Source of the DNA: Chinchilla lanigera | Taxonomy: Eukaryota > Chordata > Mammalia > Rodentia > Chinchillidae | DNA length: 64,000 bases | Reading direction: 5' to 3' | Assembly: GCF_000276665.1 (NCBI RefSeq) | Contig: NW_004955470.1 | Location: forward strand, 2,236,961-2,300,960 | Shown: positions 23,865-35,029 of the stretch, piece by piece | How the letters are laid out: every line of letters starts with the position of its first letter | Numbering within the stretch: the first letter of the stretch is position 1 | Program-made: the position numbers and the translations under genes | The notes under the pieces: generated by a model | Told to the model about the DNA's origin: nothing | Seen by the model: only the letters and a program-made list of their open reading frames with translations | Database searches by the model: none

Positions 23865-24574
23865 GAGAAAAGTATTTTGAGAAAGGTGAAGATTATTTAG
23901 TCAGCTAAAGTTTAGTGACATTATTGGTTTAAAAACCTCAGATAGAAATCCATTTTATTATTACTGTTACTACTATTTTATATAGAGACTTTTAGTTATG
24001 GCCGTGGTGGAATTGCTTATATTGACTGACTGCCCCATGGTAACAAATGTGAAAGTTAGACAAAACACAGAATAGCTTTCCAAATCCTAGATGTGCCGGC
24101 AAACCCAGATGAATGACATGTCTTTTCTGTGGGACCTTCTTAGAGGAAGAGGCATTAGGTCAACTTCTGTTACCCACTTTCAGTCTGTGTTCTTAGGACT
24201 GAGTCCATGGATTTGTAAGGAAAGAGTTTCAGAAAATCACTTAAATAGTAATTGAGAGAAAAAACATAATTGAAGGTAGATGAGCATGTTTCCTAAGTTT
24301 AAATAGTTCCTATATTTAAATAGTGTGTATAAGTAAACAGTATCAGTGGTTTCAGGTATTCTTAGTTTTCACAGAGGTCACTTTCTGAAGTATGGAATGG
24401 ATAAATTTAAATTTTTACATCAAGTTCCTAATTGAGGTGCTGTCATTGGGTGATTGTTTTCAAGGGGAAGAATGCCCGCTTCAAACACGACCCTGTCTTG
24501 GGAGGTTTTCTGACAGGGGCTGTGCTGCTGACCTTATTTAGAGATGTTAACTTTCCCCATTTCCATTTTTTCAG

Positions 24575-24690
24575 GGAGCACAAGCTTTGCCGAACTCCTT
24601 TTCAAATTTAAGCAGCTGAAGATGCCGGTGCGAGCTCTGCTGAGATTGGCTCCTTTGCTCCTGGGAAATCCACAGCCCATGGTTACGTGA
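24575..24690 (+). CDS. ANAPC1: ANAPC1 terminal coding exon 17 of window (G554-T591 and stop)
   Basis: Acceptor ttttttcag. Encodes STSFAELLFKFKQL, KMPVRALLRLAPLL and LGNPQPMVT, then TGA at 24688-24690. The C-terminal tail matches the usual APC1 terminus, so the protein ends at full length. Confidence 0.97.
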
Positions 24691-24925
24691 TGACATCCAG
24701 GGGCCAACCCATCCTGAAACGTGACTGCATAAAAATGTGAGCACACGTCAAACCTGAAGAAACATCCTGGTTCTGTGATACAACTAGGGGGAAATGGGCT
24801 GTACTCGCCTCACTGTGTCTTAAATATTCCAGAGAATCTGTTGGTATCAGTGTTAACATAATATGATACATAAAAGTGAGTTAAAATTTGCTTTGTAAAT
24901 AAACTTTTTTTTGGTTTGTTTTCAA
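24691..24925 (+). other. ANAPC1: ANAPC1 3' UTR
   Basis: Sequence from the stop to the inferred cleavage zone about 20 bases after the AATAAA. The 3' end is inferred from the signal, not from transcript data. Confidence 0.75.
24898..24903 (+). terminator. ANAPC1: Polyadenylation signal AATAAA of ANAPC1
   Basis: Canonical hexamer 208 bases after the stop codon, followed directly by a T/GT-rich stretch (24904-24925) that fits the downstream element. Confidence 0.8.
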
Positions 24926-25101
24926 AATTCTTGATTGCTTAGTTTTGGACTTCAGAAAATAGAGTGGCAGAGACTGATAAAGTCTTTGAGCTGTGGTGGT
25001 TCAGGTGAAGTGTCCAGGCCACAAAGCTGAGCTTCCTGCTGCCATGAAGGGTCCTTTAGCCCGTGACTAAGATGTCACAGTTGTTCTGAAATTGCTGGAC
25101 A

Positions 25102-25264
25102 AGCCAGGTGTGGTGGCGCATGTCTATAATCCCAGCACTCTGGAGGCTGTGGCAGGAGGATCACTGTGAGTTTGAGGCCAGCCTGGGTACATAGTGAGCT
25201 CAAAGCCTGCCTGCACTACGAAGTGAGATAATATCTCAAAAAAAAACCAAAAAAACAAAAAAAA
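25102..25264 (+). mobile_element. B1-like SINE
   Basis: gccaggtgtggtggcgcatg, aatcccagcactctggagg, tttgaggccagcctgggt and an A-rich tail with C interruptions. Lies about 180 bp downstream of the ANAPC1 3' end. Confidence 0.92.
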
Positions 25265-25379
25265 CCAGACAGTCTTAACGCTGTGATCACCTCAAGCAAG
25301 AGCTTTATGTCTGTGTGCAAAGTTGCCCAGCAGGAAGTAGGAAGTGCTGTGGACTGCGTTTGTCCTTGTGACTGTCCAC

Positions 25380-25518
25380 AGCCAGGAAGAGTGGCTTCAT
25401 CAGGAACCGAATTCACTGGTACATTGATCTTGAAGCTCAGCCTCCAGAACTATAAGAAGTAAATCTGAGTGTGGATTGTGTGGTATTTTGTCATAGCAGC
25501 TGGAGCAGACCCATAACA
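25380..25518 (+). mobile_element. MaLR (MLT/MST-like) LTR 3' fragment
   Basis: gctcagcctccagaactata, agaagtaaatctgagtg and gtggtattttgtcatagcag are the typical 3' end of MaLR LTRs, closing with cccataaca. Confidence 0.75.
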
Positions 25519-25519
25519 A

Positions 25520-26250
25520 GGCCTGCTCTGAATAGCTAAAATATGCGTTTTCCATGACAGGGTCTTCTGAAGCTGCACTTTAAAGTAATCTATTTCTACC
25601 CAAGACTTGAGAATGTCTGTCTATCCCCATGGCTCTGGACTAGATGATGATGAAAGATGCTGTGTGTGAAGATGTCTCCAGCTTCAGGTTCAGATACAGA
25701 GAGGAGAAAGCTGCCTGCTGTCGAGTCTGACCCGGACCGGGCTTCCTAAAGAGCAAGTGGGACCTCACGCAGGTAGAAGCTGCAAGGTCTTCACCCGCTC
25801 ATGAGATGATTTCGCATTTCTTCCATATCCTGACTTGTATAAGTCTAAAAATAAAAATGAACGCGAAGAGTTGTGCCGCATTGAGGTTTCAGCAGAGGCC
25901 CCTGTGGAGGGGACTTCACCTGGACGCCCTGCTCCCAGAGGCAAGTGTCCCCTCCTTGCCCCAGAGGTGTGCTCCTGGATGTGAAGCATAGGAAGGAGTT
26001 GAATTTGAGAAATTTGCTTCCTTTTGTGCTTAAAATAGTTCTTCTAATTAAAAGAAAATTTTAGGTGGTAGATTATGAAAATTCTGTTTGAATTCAGAAT
26101 TAACCTAATATCGAGGCATCTCTTCACTCACTAGTCTTTGATTGTGTGCTTTTCCCTGAATAAAGGATGATGTGAGAGACAGGTTTTGAACACGTGTTAA
26201 CTTGTAAAGGAGAGAGAACAGTTGTTAGAATGTTATCAGCAAAGCAAATG
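25520..26250. other. Unique intergenic sequence, nothing recognised
   Basis: No coding, RNA or repeat signature found. It contains an isolated AATAAA inside aaaaataaaaatgaacg near 25851 that could be a distal poly(A) site for ANAPC1, but it lacks a clear GT-rich follow-up. Confidence 0.5.
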
Positions 26251-26252
26251 TG

Positions 26253-26382
26253 AAGCTGGGCCTGGTGGTGCACGCCTGTAATCCCAGCGCTGAGGAGGCT
26301 GAGGCAGGAGGATCACAAGTTCAAGGTTATTCTGTGCTATATAGCAAGACCCTGTCTCAAAAACCCAAACCAACCAACCAGA
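26253..26382 (+). mobile_element. B1-like SINE
   Basis: gctgggcctggtggtgcacg, cctgtaatcccagcgctg, gaggctgaggcaggaggatc and caagaccctgtctcaaaaac. Confidence 0.9.
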
Positions 26383-26908
26383 TGAAAAACTTTAAAAGAG
26401 GGAGCAGAATAAAAGACAGCACAGTCTGGAAATGAGCTCTCGTGGGGCAGAGAGGAGATTTTGGTTCATCTGCCATGGAGAGTTCTGGGATCATCAAAGA
26501 AATCAGTTCCAGCTTTTTAAAGTCTCAAGTCTTTAGCGTGCAACTCTTACCATTGGAATGTTCAGCCCCTTCACTGCATGGCAAGGGAAGAGCTGGGAAA
26601 CACCAAGCGTTTTGTTCAGGAAACGGTTAAAGGACCCTTAGCCAGGGTGATGGGATCCTCTGCAGCAGAGGGAAGAGGGGAGGCTCTGCACAGCCCTTCT
26701 GGGGACCGCGTGTGGCCACAGGGCTGTGCTCTCCGGGGAACCTTCATGGGGAGGAGCTGAGTGTAGACCTCTCCAAGTGCCTTGGCTGCTGGGCATGGGA
26801 GCCTGAACTCAGTCCCAGCTGCCCCTTTACTGACACCATGATGAGCGTCAACTGCGAGACATAAATTGTGCTGTTAGCGAACCCTGCACACAGTCCAGAT
26901 GGGATGGC

Positions 26909-26998
26909 AAAGCTGGGTGTGTTGCTGTGAGCTTGTAATCTCAGTATTCCGGGAGGCTGAGGCAAGGGGGTCACAAATTCAAGCCCAGCCTGGGGTCG
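26909..26998 (+). mobile_element. Truncated B1-like SINE
   Basis: aaagctgggtgtgttgctg, gcttgtaatctcagtattcc and gaggctgaggcaagggggtc; it stops after caagcccagcctgggg with no A tail. Confidence 0.8.
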
Positions 26999-26999
26999 A

Positions 27000-27712
27000 T
27001 TTGTTCCTTGATGGTGGCTGGAGCACGTTGGATTTGAGATCAGAACTCACGCCTGACAAGTGCTGAAGGGAAGAGTGGCTGTCGCTGAGATTCAGTCACA
27101 TGCCCCATAGGGTCAGCTGCGTGACCTTACATAGCTTGTTTTCTTTGTTATAAGCTGTACCTGCATAGCCCTAGGACCCACTGTGGATTCATGGGCAATC
27201 AAGCCTGATCCAGAAATACGAAGCGGGTGCCCAGACCCCTGTCCTAGGCTTGAGGCAGCCCTCCGGGGCATTTCCCCTCAGCCCTCCTCCCTCCACTTCA
27301 CTTCAGGCTCTTTTTTTGCCCCCATCCCCTCCTTTCTCTCTTCCCCACAAACTCAAGACCTGTTCTTATCCCCCACTGCACAGCCAGCCATTCATCGGGA
27401 GCCCCACAGACCGTCCCTCCCACGCTCCAGGATTCCTTCAGGAGCATGTTTGACACCTGAGTGCACGAAATGAATGACTCCCGTGTGGCCGCCTTCGCCG
27501 GGCCTGGGCCCTCTTACCTGGCGGAGGGGGCACTGGCCCAGGCCAAGTGTTTGGGGTCAAATGGCTTCCAAGATTGTGGAGCCCTTGCCCAGGCTCCCTG
27601 ATGACAGGGCAGCATTCTGTTAGGAGCTCTGATTTACCAAAGGCACCCAGGGAAAAGGCCATGAGCCTCAAGGGAAGGGAGTTGGACCCAGTCTGAATGC
27701 TAGTCACCCTCT
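27000..27712. other. Unique intergenic sequence, nothing recognised
   Basis: Moderately GC-rich, with a C-rich stretch near 27250-27420. The ORFs crossing it have no recognisable motif and no splice context. Confidence 0.5.
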
Positions 27713-27930
27713 CTTTTTTTTTTAAATACATTTTTTTTGCAGTACTTGTGATTGAACGCAGAGCCTTCAACATGCTAGGCAAACACTCTGTCCGTGAACT
27801 ATACCTTCAGTAATTTTTATTTTAGTTTGAGGCAGAGTCTTATAAGTTGCCTAGGCTGATTTTGAATTTGCAGTCCTGCCTCAGTCTCCCCATAGCTGAG
27901 ATTATAGGTGTGTGGCCCTATACCCAGTTG
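27713..27930 (-). mobile_element. B1+ID composite SINE, reverse orientation
   Basis: On the plus strand the ID-like part comes first (gtacttgtgattgaacgcag, atgctaggcaaacactctg), then the B1-like part (gaggcagagtcttataagtt, ctgcctcagtctcccc). Flanks gtcaccctct and gtcatctct may be the target-site duplication. Confidence 0.8.
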
Positions 27931-28129
27931 GAGTCATCTCTTATCCCAGTATTATTTCCACTCCAAACCTTATTTTGTGTTTAATCTAGTCCATTAATGA
28001 TTCCAAATGATTCTACATCAGAAAATGGGGAAAATACAAAATAACGAGTTGATCCATTCTTTATCTGTAATAAAAGTTACTGATAACAGTTTATTTTTAC
28101 TGTCTTCTTGTGTTCAGTTATTGTATTAA

Positions 28130-28587
28130 AATTTTAAATGTTTATATTTGACATAGATTCATCTGTAACTGTAAGAAGTGGTACAGAGAGGTTTTATATC
28201 CCCTTCACCAAGCTTTCCCTAATGTGATAACTTCGTACGGTATCACCAGAGGAAATTGAGATTGGCACAATCCACTGATCTTACTTAGATGTCACCATAT
28301 ATATATATTTCTGTGTAGTTTGATCACTATCAAGATGTACATGGTTCCATTACAAGGATCCCTATGCTTTTATAGTATTTTCTCCTCCCTAATCCTTGGC
28401 AGCCACTAATCTATTCCAATACTAATTTTGCTATTTCAAGAATAGTATGTAATTAGAACCAGACAGTATGTATCTGAGATCAACATTTTCCACTCTGCGT
28501 AATTCTGAGATCTATCCATGTTGTTTCATGAATCAAGTTAATTCCTTTTTATTGTTAGTGGCACTCTGAGGTTGGATGGTAATCGCA
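28130..28587 (-). mobile_element. L1M LINE 3' region, reverse orientation (left half)
   Basis: taactgtaagaagtggtac..., aatccttggcagccactaat, gtaattagaaccagacagtatg and gatctatccatgttgtttc match reversed L1M 3' UTR. The element resumes after the LTR at 29005. Confidence 0.75.
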
Positions 28588-29004
28588 TGTGTTAGCTGTC
28601 CATTACTGTAACAAAATACCTGAGATAATCAATGTAAGTACCAGGAAAGGAGGCTGAGGGCGATGTGGTAGAGCTCTTGTCTAGCATGTGCAAATTCCCA
28701 GGACCACAAAAAATGGGGAAAGGTTTATTTTTAGCTCACAGTCTTGGAGGTTTCAGTCCATGGTTAAGGCACTCCTCCATTACGGCAGGGAGCAGTGGTA
28801 GAATGAGCAGTTTACCTAATGGAGGCCAGGAAGTTACAAAAACAGGGCAAAACCATAGTCCTTTGCAAGGCCAGGCCCCCAGTAACCTAAGGGCTCCATG
28901 AGGCCCCACGTTTTAAAGGTTCCACCACCTTCCAGTAGCATAATAAGCTGGGGACCAATCCTCCAACACATGGGCCTTCAGGGACATTTTGTAAGAACCT
29001 GTCA
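28588..29004 (-). mobile_element. MaLR solo LTR, reverse orientation, inserted in L1M
   Basis: tgtgttagctgtccattac, aacaaaatacctgagata, ggtttatttttagctcac and ttggaggtttcagtccatgg are the reversed MaLR LTR end. It interrupts a reverse L1M and is itself split by an ID element. Confidence 0.8.
28651..28716 (+). mobile_element. ID-like SINE nested in the MaLR LTR
   Basis: aggctgagggcgatgtggta, gagctcttgtctagcatg and caaattcccaggacc. Flanked by ggaaagg at 28644-28650 and 28717-28723, a target-site duplication. Confidence 0.8.
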
Positions 29005-30102
29005 TGCTGTGTTCTAGAGCACCTGGCATTTTACATTCCTACCAGCAATATGTGGGTGCCCCAGTTCCTCTGCATTGCCAGCATTTGATGTTATCACTAT
29101 TTTCTGCTTCAACCACATCTCTTTGTGGTTTTAACTGGTACAGTATTTTTCTAATAGTTAATGTTACCGAATATCTTTTCATGTGTTTTTTGGTTTGTGT
29201 TTTTTTTTTTTTTTTTCTGTCTGAATCCTTTTTGGTAAAATGTCTTTTCTGTTTGAATTCTTTCCTTCTTTACTCTGCTTCGAGTTTTAAGAATTCTTTA
29301 TGTATTCTACATATAAAGAATATTCCTTTGTCAGGTGTGTGGCTTGCAGATTGTTTTCACCGGTGGCTTGTTTTTTCATTTCCCTAATAAGGTCTGTCAT
29401 GAAGCTAGTTTTAAATTTTTCATGAGGTACAGTGTGTCATTTTTTTCCCCTTTTTTGGGCACACTTTTGGTATCAAGTCTAAGAACTCTTAGTCCTAGAC
29501 TCAAACATTTCTCTTATGTCTGTTTTCTAAAAGTTTTAAATTTACATTTAAGTCCCTGATCCACGTGAATTTTGTGAGGTGAGTGTGAGATGTAGGGTGT
29601 GAAGTAGTTCAAATTTCAGTTTTCTGGCTGTGAATGTTACTGTTGCTCCAGCATGATTTGTTGAAAATGTTACTGTCTCTTGATTGAATTGCTTTTGCAA
29701 GTTTGTCAAACATCATATTTCTATTTCTAGGTTATGTACTGTATTCCACTGATGGTGTGTCTGTCCCTCACCAATACCGCAGTGTCACGATATAATAAGC
29801 TGAGCTATTCCTCTCACTTTCTTCTTCTTACAATTTATTTAAATCTAGGTCCTCTGCCTTTCTGTACAAATGTTCAAATAAACCTATTTATGTTTACGAA
29901 AGCCTTTGTTTGGATTTTGACAGGAATTGCACTGTCTTTAGATCAATTTGGAGAAAATTACTATCTTTACTGTGAGTCCATGAATATGGTATGTCTCTCT
30001 AGTTAGACCTTTGATTTTTTTTTCCATTAGCATCCTGTAGTTTTCAACATGAAAGTCCTGTATATATTTTGATTTTACCTAAGTTTTTTATTTTGTTTGG
30101 CA
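29005..30102 (-). mobile_element. L1M LINE ORF2 end/3' region, reverse orientation (right half)
   Basis: Reads tggcattttacattcctacc, ctttgtggttttaactgg, gattgttttcaccggtgg, ttggtatcaagtctaagaac, gttgaaaatgttactgtctc and ggaattgcactgtctttaga, the ordered ORF2 C-terminal landmarks of L1 in reverse. Multiple stops show it is dead. Confidence 0.85.
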
Positions 30103-30362
30103 TGTATGATGGTTTAGATCTAAAATGTACCCCCAAAGTCTCATGTGTTAGGGAACCGGGCCTGGTCGGGTCACTGGGTGCAGGACCTTGGAGAGTGGAT
30201 CTTGTATTGAGCTCCTCCCTGCTCGCCGTGCTTCCTGGCTACCGTGGGGTGGGAAGCTGTCCTCCACCATGCTGTTCCTGCCTTGGAGCAGCCCGCATTA
30301 GATGGAACCCTTTGAAGCCATGAGCCAAGATAAACCTCTCTTCCTTTACGTCGCGGGTATCA
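30103..30362 (+). mobile_element. MaLR LTR (5' and 3' parts), plus orientation
   Basis: tgtatgatggtttagatcta, ccccaaagtctcatgtgtta, gatggaaccctttgaagcc and gagccaagataaacctctc give the MaLR order on the plus strand. The right boundary is uncertain. Confidence 0.75.
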
Positions 30363-31276
30363 GGGTGAGCAGAGAGCCTGGAGCTCCCTAGGGTACACAT
30401 CTAAACTGGCACAGTGGGAAGAGCAGCCACCACCCAGACAGGAGACCACAGGTGAAGGAACATCCTGGGCCGGGAGGTGAGCAGTTAGGTTCTAGAGGTT
30501 CCAGATGCAAACTTTATCGACTCTCCCTTGGAATCTTGTTGGGGGGGCTGGTCAGCAGCAAGAACACAGTAGCTTTACACATTCCTGTGGCACTTGGGTT
30601 CCAGACCCTGAACTATCTGAAACCGTGTGACCACCCCACCCTGCAGCACAGAGCAGTTTAATGGCAGTGATGCCAGAGGCTGGGTTGGGCTACTGTTTCT
30701 ACATACCAAGTGGTGTGATATGGGTTCAAGGTAGAGATTGCCAGATGGGATCAAAAAGCAAGGTGCAACCATAGGTTATTTACAAAAAACACATGTAAAT
30801 ATAAAGACTCAGGGGAGAGGTAAAGCATTGGGAGGGAAGGACCCTTGGTGTGCAAAGGTGTGGCTCATGGACACCAGGGGTGTGGCTCTTAGCACGCGGA
30901 AACAGGGCTCTCTGGCATTGGGAAGTAGGGCTCACTGGGGGCCTTTTGGCATTGGACGTGTGCTACAGTGGGGAAAGAGAAATCTGGGCTTGTGGAGTCT
31001 TCTGGAACCTTCTGGAAGTGGTTACTTGTTCCTCCCCAGAGGAGGCTGGGAAACACCTCAAGCAGGCTACCCAAGGACCTAGACCGTCAAGCCTTTTCTC
31101 TTTTTGTGACCCTGGGAATATCCTGGCTGGATGCAGGCAAATCTCATTTTCTTGTCCCCTCATAGATCCGTCAGAGGGACAGATAGTGACTGTGCTCCTA
31201 GTTTTGGTAGAAGGGCTTTGAGGGGCAGAGAATGCTAGGGAGAGAGCGTTGCTCAACATGTACCATTGTTCCAGGC
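30363..31276. other. Intergenic sequence, no feature recognised
   Basis: Several overlapping ORFs up to about 120 codons run on both strands but share no domain, start context or splice sites. No repeat signature found. Confidence 0.5.
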
Positions 31277-31843
31277 TGTAGGCAGTGTGATAGACAAATA
31301 TGGTGACTGTTTAGATTTTTAAAGTTTATTACAATGAAAGGCACAGTGCCATTAATCCCCTGCAAAAGATCCCTTGCTTGTAACACACTGATCCCATCCT
31401 TCTTGCCACGTCCTGAAGCCACTGTGGAAGTCCTTTTTTGTGAGTGTCTAGCTGTACTGCTGTGACTGCCTCATTGTTCTGAACTGATTCAAAATACTTA
31501 ACTTTCACGGTCATTTAGACTTGAGGGGAGAGACAGTAGTTACACGGTGCCATATCTGGTAAATACGGTAGATGAAGATGTACTGTAACGTTTTTACCGG
31601 GCTGCCTTTCTATTGGATGGCATTCACAGCAGCATTCACTGTATTTTTGATCACACCTAGTGAAGACATTCATGAAAGAGAACTTCGAATTTCTTCAGAA
31701 AGTGACAAGAGTGCTGGAGAGGTGTGTTCAAAGTGAAGGGAGTATTTTGAGGGAGATTAATGGCAATGCATATTTTATTATAAGAAAATTGTTTAAAAAT
31801 TTAAATATTCACTGTATATTTTGATCACCCCTCATAATTATAA
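31277..31843. mobile_element. Compound mariner-derived foldback element, copy 1
   Basis: Left end resembles a mariner inverted repeat (gtgtgatagacaaatatgg); right end is tatattttgatcacccctc. The minus strand from about 31316 to 31630 encodes a decayed mariner transposase C-terminal region (fragment VKYFESVQNNEA). After an internal repeat-like end (ctgtatttttgatcacacc, 31633-31661) the plus strand carries a second, short copy of the transposase 3' end (31662-31830: gaaagtgacaagagtgctgg, gggagtattttgagggagat). The two 3' ends are inverted to each other. No intact transposase. Confidence 0.7.
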
Positions 31844-33094
31844 GAATGCTCTGGCACTGGGTACAAATTTTTGAATTCTGGGTTCTTGTGTCAACACAAC
31901 CGAATCCCGTATCTTTGTCCTCAGAATGGGAATGGCAGTCACCGCTCCTGGCATGGTCTGGAGGGCTGGCAGACGTGTGATTGGTTTGTAACCTGCAGGA
32001 CTTTGCTGGCTGAGCTGTCAGGGTGGAGCTGGTGGTGGCCATGGGACACACGTAAGCTGGCCTAAAGTGCCCACTAGTGGCCATAGATCTGCCCAGCTCC
32101 TTGTGAGCATTCTCACTGCCAAAAAGGTCAGGGACAATGTACATCAGGGCTCAGGACGTGCACTTCAGGTGTTTGTACCTAAAAATTGTGAAAATGTCAC
32201 CATGTCAAGCAGTTAGTAAACAGATGGTTTTTTAATGTCTATTGTAAGACATGCTAATTGCTTAGCTATTTCATTAGCTGTTTCATCTGGAGGGACAGTC
32301 TCCAGAATGTACGGGAGCATGTTTTGGAAGATCAAATGGAGAAGCATGAGGACTCTATAAGGTATTAATTAGAAATGACATGTGGTACTTATAGGGCAAT
32401 CTATTAAGAACTTAAATATATTTAGGATATGTCCTAATCTATGATGTGAATGCTCTTTTGGAGAAGTTCAAACATTTTTAATTGCAGTCGGTAGAGATTA
32501 GGCCTGTGTTTGTGTGGCCCCCAGTCCTGCGTACTCTTCCTGGCTCTGCCGCTTGGTGTTCCTGTGTGGTGGGTACAGTGCCTGGGGGGCCACGAACAGG
32601 GCTGAGAGCACCAGGACCACACACAGGGCGTCGCTCTGCAATAGGAAGCTGTCTCCTTGGCTACTGTGGAGAGCCGAATATGCCAGGAAGACAGAAGTGA
32701 TACTTACCTGGGCCTCGATTTGTTTATGTCCAGGAAATACATGCTCAAGGAATTGATAGCATTTTCCATTTTCTTCTCTTTTTTTCTGTTCTGTTACTCA
32801 TCACAATGTTCAATTAAATACCTGGGTTTATGTGCATGAATTGAATGCACAGTCCTACCTGCCAAGTTCTTATGGAAACGGAAAACAAAGATGTCTAAAT
32901 TAAGCAGGCACTTGGATGGACAGATTGCCGTGGTCACTGTGGATTTACTGTGTGTTCCATGAAGGGGCCATGCTTGGGAGCTGGCACAGTCTGAGGGGGA
33001 TGTGTGCAGATGGAGTATGGCTGGGGGACACCTGGGATCAGGCACAAGGGCACGGAACTCTTGGAGGGTGGGAGTGGTGAGACTAATCTAGAGA
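31844..33094. other. Intergenic sequence, no feature recognised
   Basis: No coding gene, RNA gene or clear repeat seen. The palindromic cccactagtggcc near 32070 looks like a CTCF half-motif but has the wrong spacing. Confidence 0.5.
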
Positions 33095-33205
33095 TAAAGT
33101 CCTTGGTGGGGTGCATCTATCTTGCTCACTCAGTTTTGCTCCTAACTGCTTAGAATAGGACCTGGAGCATAGTAGGTGCTCAATAAATAGTTTGTGACTA
33201 GATCC
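33095..33205 (+). mobile_element. L2 LINE 3' end
   Basis: gcttagaataggacctggag then catagtaggtgctcaataaa is the conserved L2 3' tail. Confidence 0.7.
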
Positions 33206-33557
33206 TCAGTGTAACAGGATAGAACCATCAAAGCCATGTAATTTATTCAGAAGATGGAAAACTTGGGCAGAATTCCTCACGAAAGCTGGGAGTAGCACAG
33301 TTTTTTTGTGTTTGTTTTTATGTTTTCATTGATATGAAACATGATGCTGGGACCACACAAATCCTAAAACCTCTATTCAGCCAGACCTTTGCTGACGTGA
33401 TGTTTTCAGGTGTGGTTAGCCATTGTGGACTGGGGTGGGGTGGTCAGGGAAGGGACCCCTGAAGCCATTCTGTGAGTTCCCTGGACACTTCTTAGTCTCT
33501 ATCAGCCTCGGCTTGGTGACCTCAAGCTCTGCTGGCTTAACCCTCTTCCTGGCTAGC

Positions 33558-33975
33558 TGTTACGAACTGGATATGGTTTGAGTGTGTCCCCAGATTTTCA
33601 CCTGCTGGAGGTTGGCATGCCCAGTATGACGCTGCTGGGAAATGGTGGGACCTTTAATAGGTGGCACAGGAGAAGGTGTTAGGTCACCGGGATGGTGCCT
33701 GTGGAAGAGATTAATGTCATTCTCGTGGAACTCCGGATTGTTACTCCAAGAGCTAGTTGTTACAGAAGGGAAGCCAGGCCTTCTCTGGCTTTCTGTGGTT
33801 TCCTGCAATTCATGTGATCTCTTCTGAACATACTCCCCTCTGCCATGGGTCCTCACAGAAGGCCTGATCAGTGGGGCGGGTGAATCTCGGACTTTTAGCC
33901 TACAAAACACTTTCTTTATGAGATACTCAGCCTCAAGTATTTCACTGTAGTAACAGGAAATGAGCTAAGATATCA
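33558..33975 (+). mobile_element. MaLR (MST/MLT1-like) solo LTR
   Basis: Starts tgttacgaactggatatggt ttgagtgtgtcc, continues gtgggacctttaataggtgg and ggtcaccgggatggtgcc, and ends gaaatgagctaagatatca. About 418 bp and close to full length, with no internal sequence. Confidence 0.8.
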
Positions 33976-34059
33976 CCTCCTTTGAGTCTCTCTCCACCTC
34001 CTGACCCAGATGCTGAATGTTCTTGGGATGGTCGACTTTATTTTCTTGTGATATTCTCT

Positions 34060-34720
34060 CTTTCATCTCATCCTTCCCCAGGTCTCTGCTTACACGCCTG
34101 TGGAGGACACCTGATTTCATACTCCTGGTTGCCCTTCAGCGGCCTCACGCCTCTTACAGTGGGCTGTGCTCATATCCTTCAGCTAGACCTGCCTTTTTCA
34201 GATGTTCTCTGCTCAGAGCTTATCTCCACCATCTTTCTGGGTGTCATCCTGACACCGTCCCACCCTGTCTCCTCCATCCAACGCTGCAGCAGCCTCCCTT
34301 GGCCCTGCCAAGCCTTGCAAACTAAAATTTACACTGGTGTCCTTTACTCTCTTGTGAATACTCTGAACCATTCTCTACCCCAAAGCTGGAATGGTTTTGA
34401 AAGCTCAAAAGTGGTGGTGTCTTAATGAGTGAGGTCAGTGTGACATCTTTAGTGGGGATGGGCTGAGTCCCTTGCACTTAGGCATTTTCTAGGGTTTTTT
34501 CCTTTGCCTGGAACACTTCTTGCCTTGTGTCTCCTGGGTGATACCCACTTCTCAGCAAGTTCCTTTTAAATGTCCCCTCGCAGGGAAGCCTCCCTAGCTC
34601 CGCTTGCTCATGTGCCCCAGCTCATTGCTTCTTTTATGTCCTGCTTCCTTTATGATACTTTGCACTCTTGCCACTAAGTAGCTGTCTGCTGACTGAGCTC
34701 CACAAGCACTAGAACTACTA
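34060..34720 (+). mobile_element. L2 LINE 3' region
   Basis: tttgcctggaacacttcttg, acttctcagcaagttcc, gaagcctccctagctcc and ctgagctccacaagcac occur in the order of the L2 3' end. The 5' portion (34060-34470) is weaker. Confidence 0.6.
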
Positions 34721-34779
34721 ATCCTGAGGTGTCAGCTTCGTTGGATTCAGCAACGTAAAGCGCACTCCTTGGTGTGGCT

Positions 34780-35025
34780 GGGTGGCTCGTGGAGGCGTGG
34801 CCTTGCCCACTGTGTGTGGTCCCTCACTCCTTCCTCTCGGGCACTGCGCCCCGCTCTGCGTCCTGGCAGCTTTGCTCCGCTGTGCCCTTGTGCCATGTTT
34901 CTGCCTTGGAGCCGGCCAACTATGTACTGACTCTCCTGAAACCGTAAACTAAATTCAACCTTTTCTCCTTTCCCTGGTGGGTGTCAGGTGTTGTGTCTCA
35001 GTAATGAAGGGGCTGACTTGAACGT
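34780..35025 (+). mobile_element. MaLR LTR 3' half
   Basis: Contains ctgccttggagccggccaac, ctgaaaccgtaaactaaattc and ctcctttccctggtgggtgtc, the 3' half of a MaLR LTR in plus orientation. Confidence 0.65.
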
Positions 35026-35029
35026 TATG

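Larger units (their letters stand above)
1..24925 (+). other. ANAPC1: ANAPC1 gene, 3' portion (17 coding exons plus 3' UTR)
   Basis: APC1 is the largest scaffold subunit of the anaphase-promoting complex/cyclosome, the nuclear and cytosolic E3 ubiquitin ligase that marks securin and cyclins for destruction in mitosis. Joining the exons listed below gives 591 residues (called w1-w591 here) and a stop with no frameshift. Recognised by near-identity to mammalian APC1 along the whole length. PC (proteasome/cyclosome) repeats are visible at w13-27 (GATLALAMIYLK), w113-125 (AGACLSLGFRFAG), w169-181 (SLAMVMAGSGNLK) and w205-218 (HHMALGLLFLGGGR). The protein is normally about 1,940 residues, so roughly its N-terminal two thirds, with the beta-propeller, lie upstream of the window. 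All introns are GT-AG; the shortest is 86 bp (6098-6183) and the longest about 3.8 kb (19257-23063). Nothing suggests a pseudogene: introns are retained and the frame is intact. Confidence 0.97.

Noticed and set aside
32060..32085. CTCF-like cccactagtggcc
   Set aside because: It is a palindrome one base short of the CTCF core spacing, so a match is unlikely.
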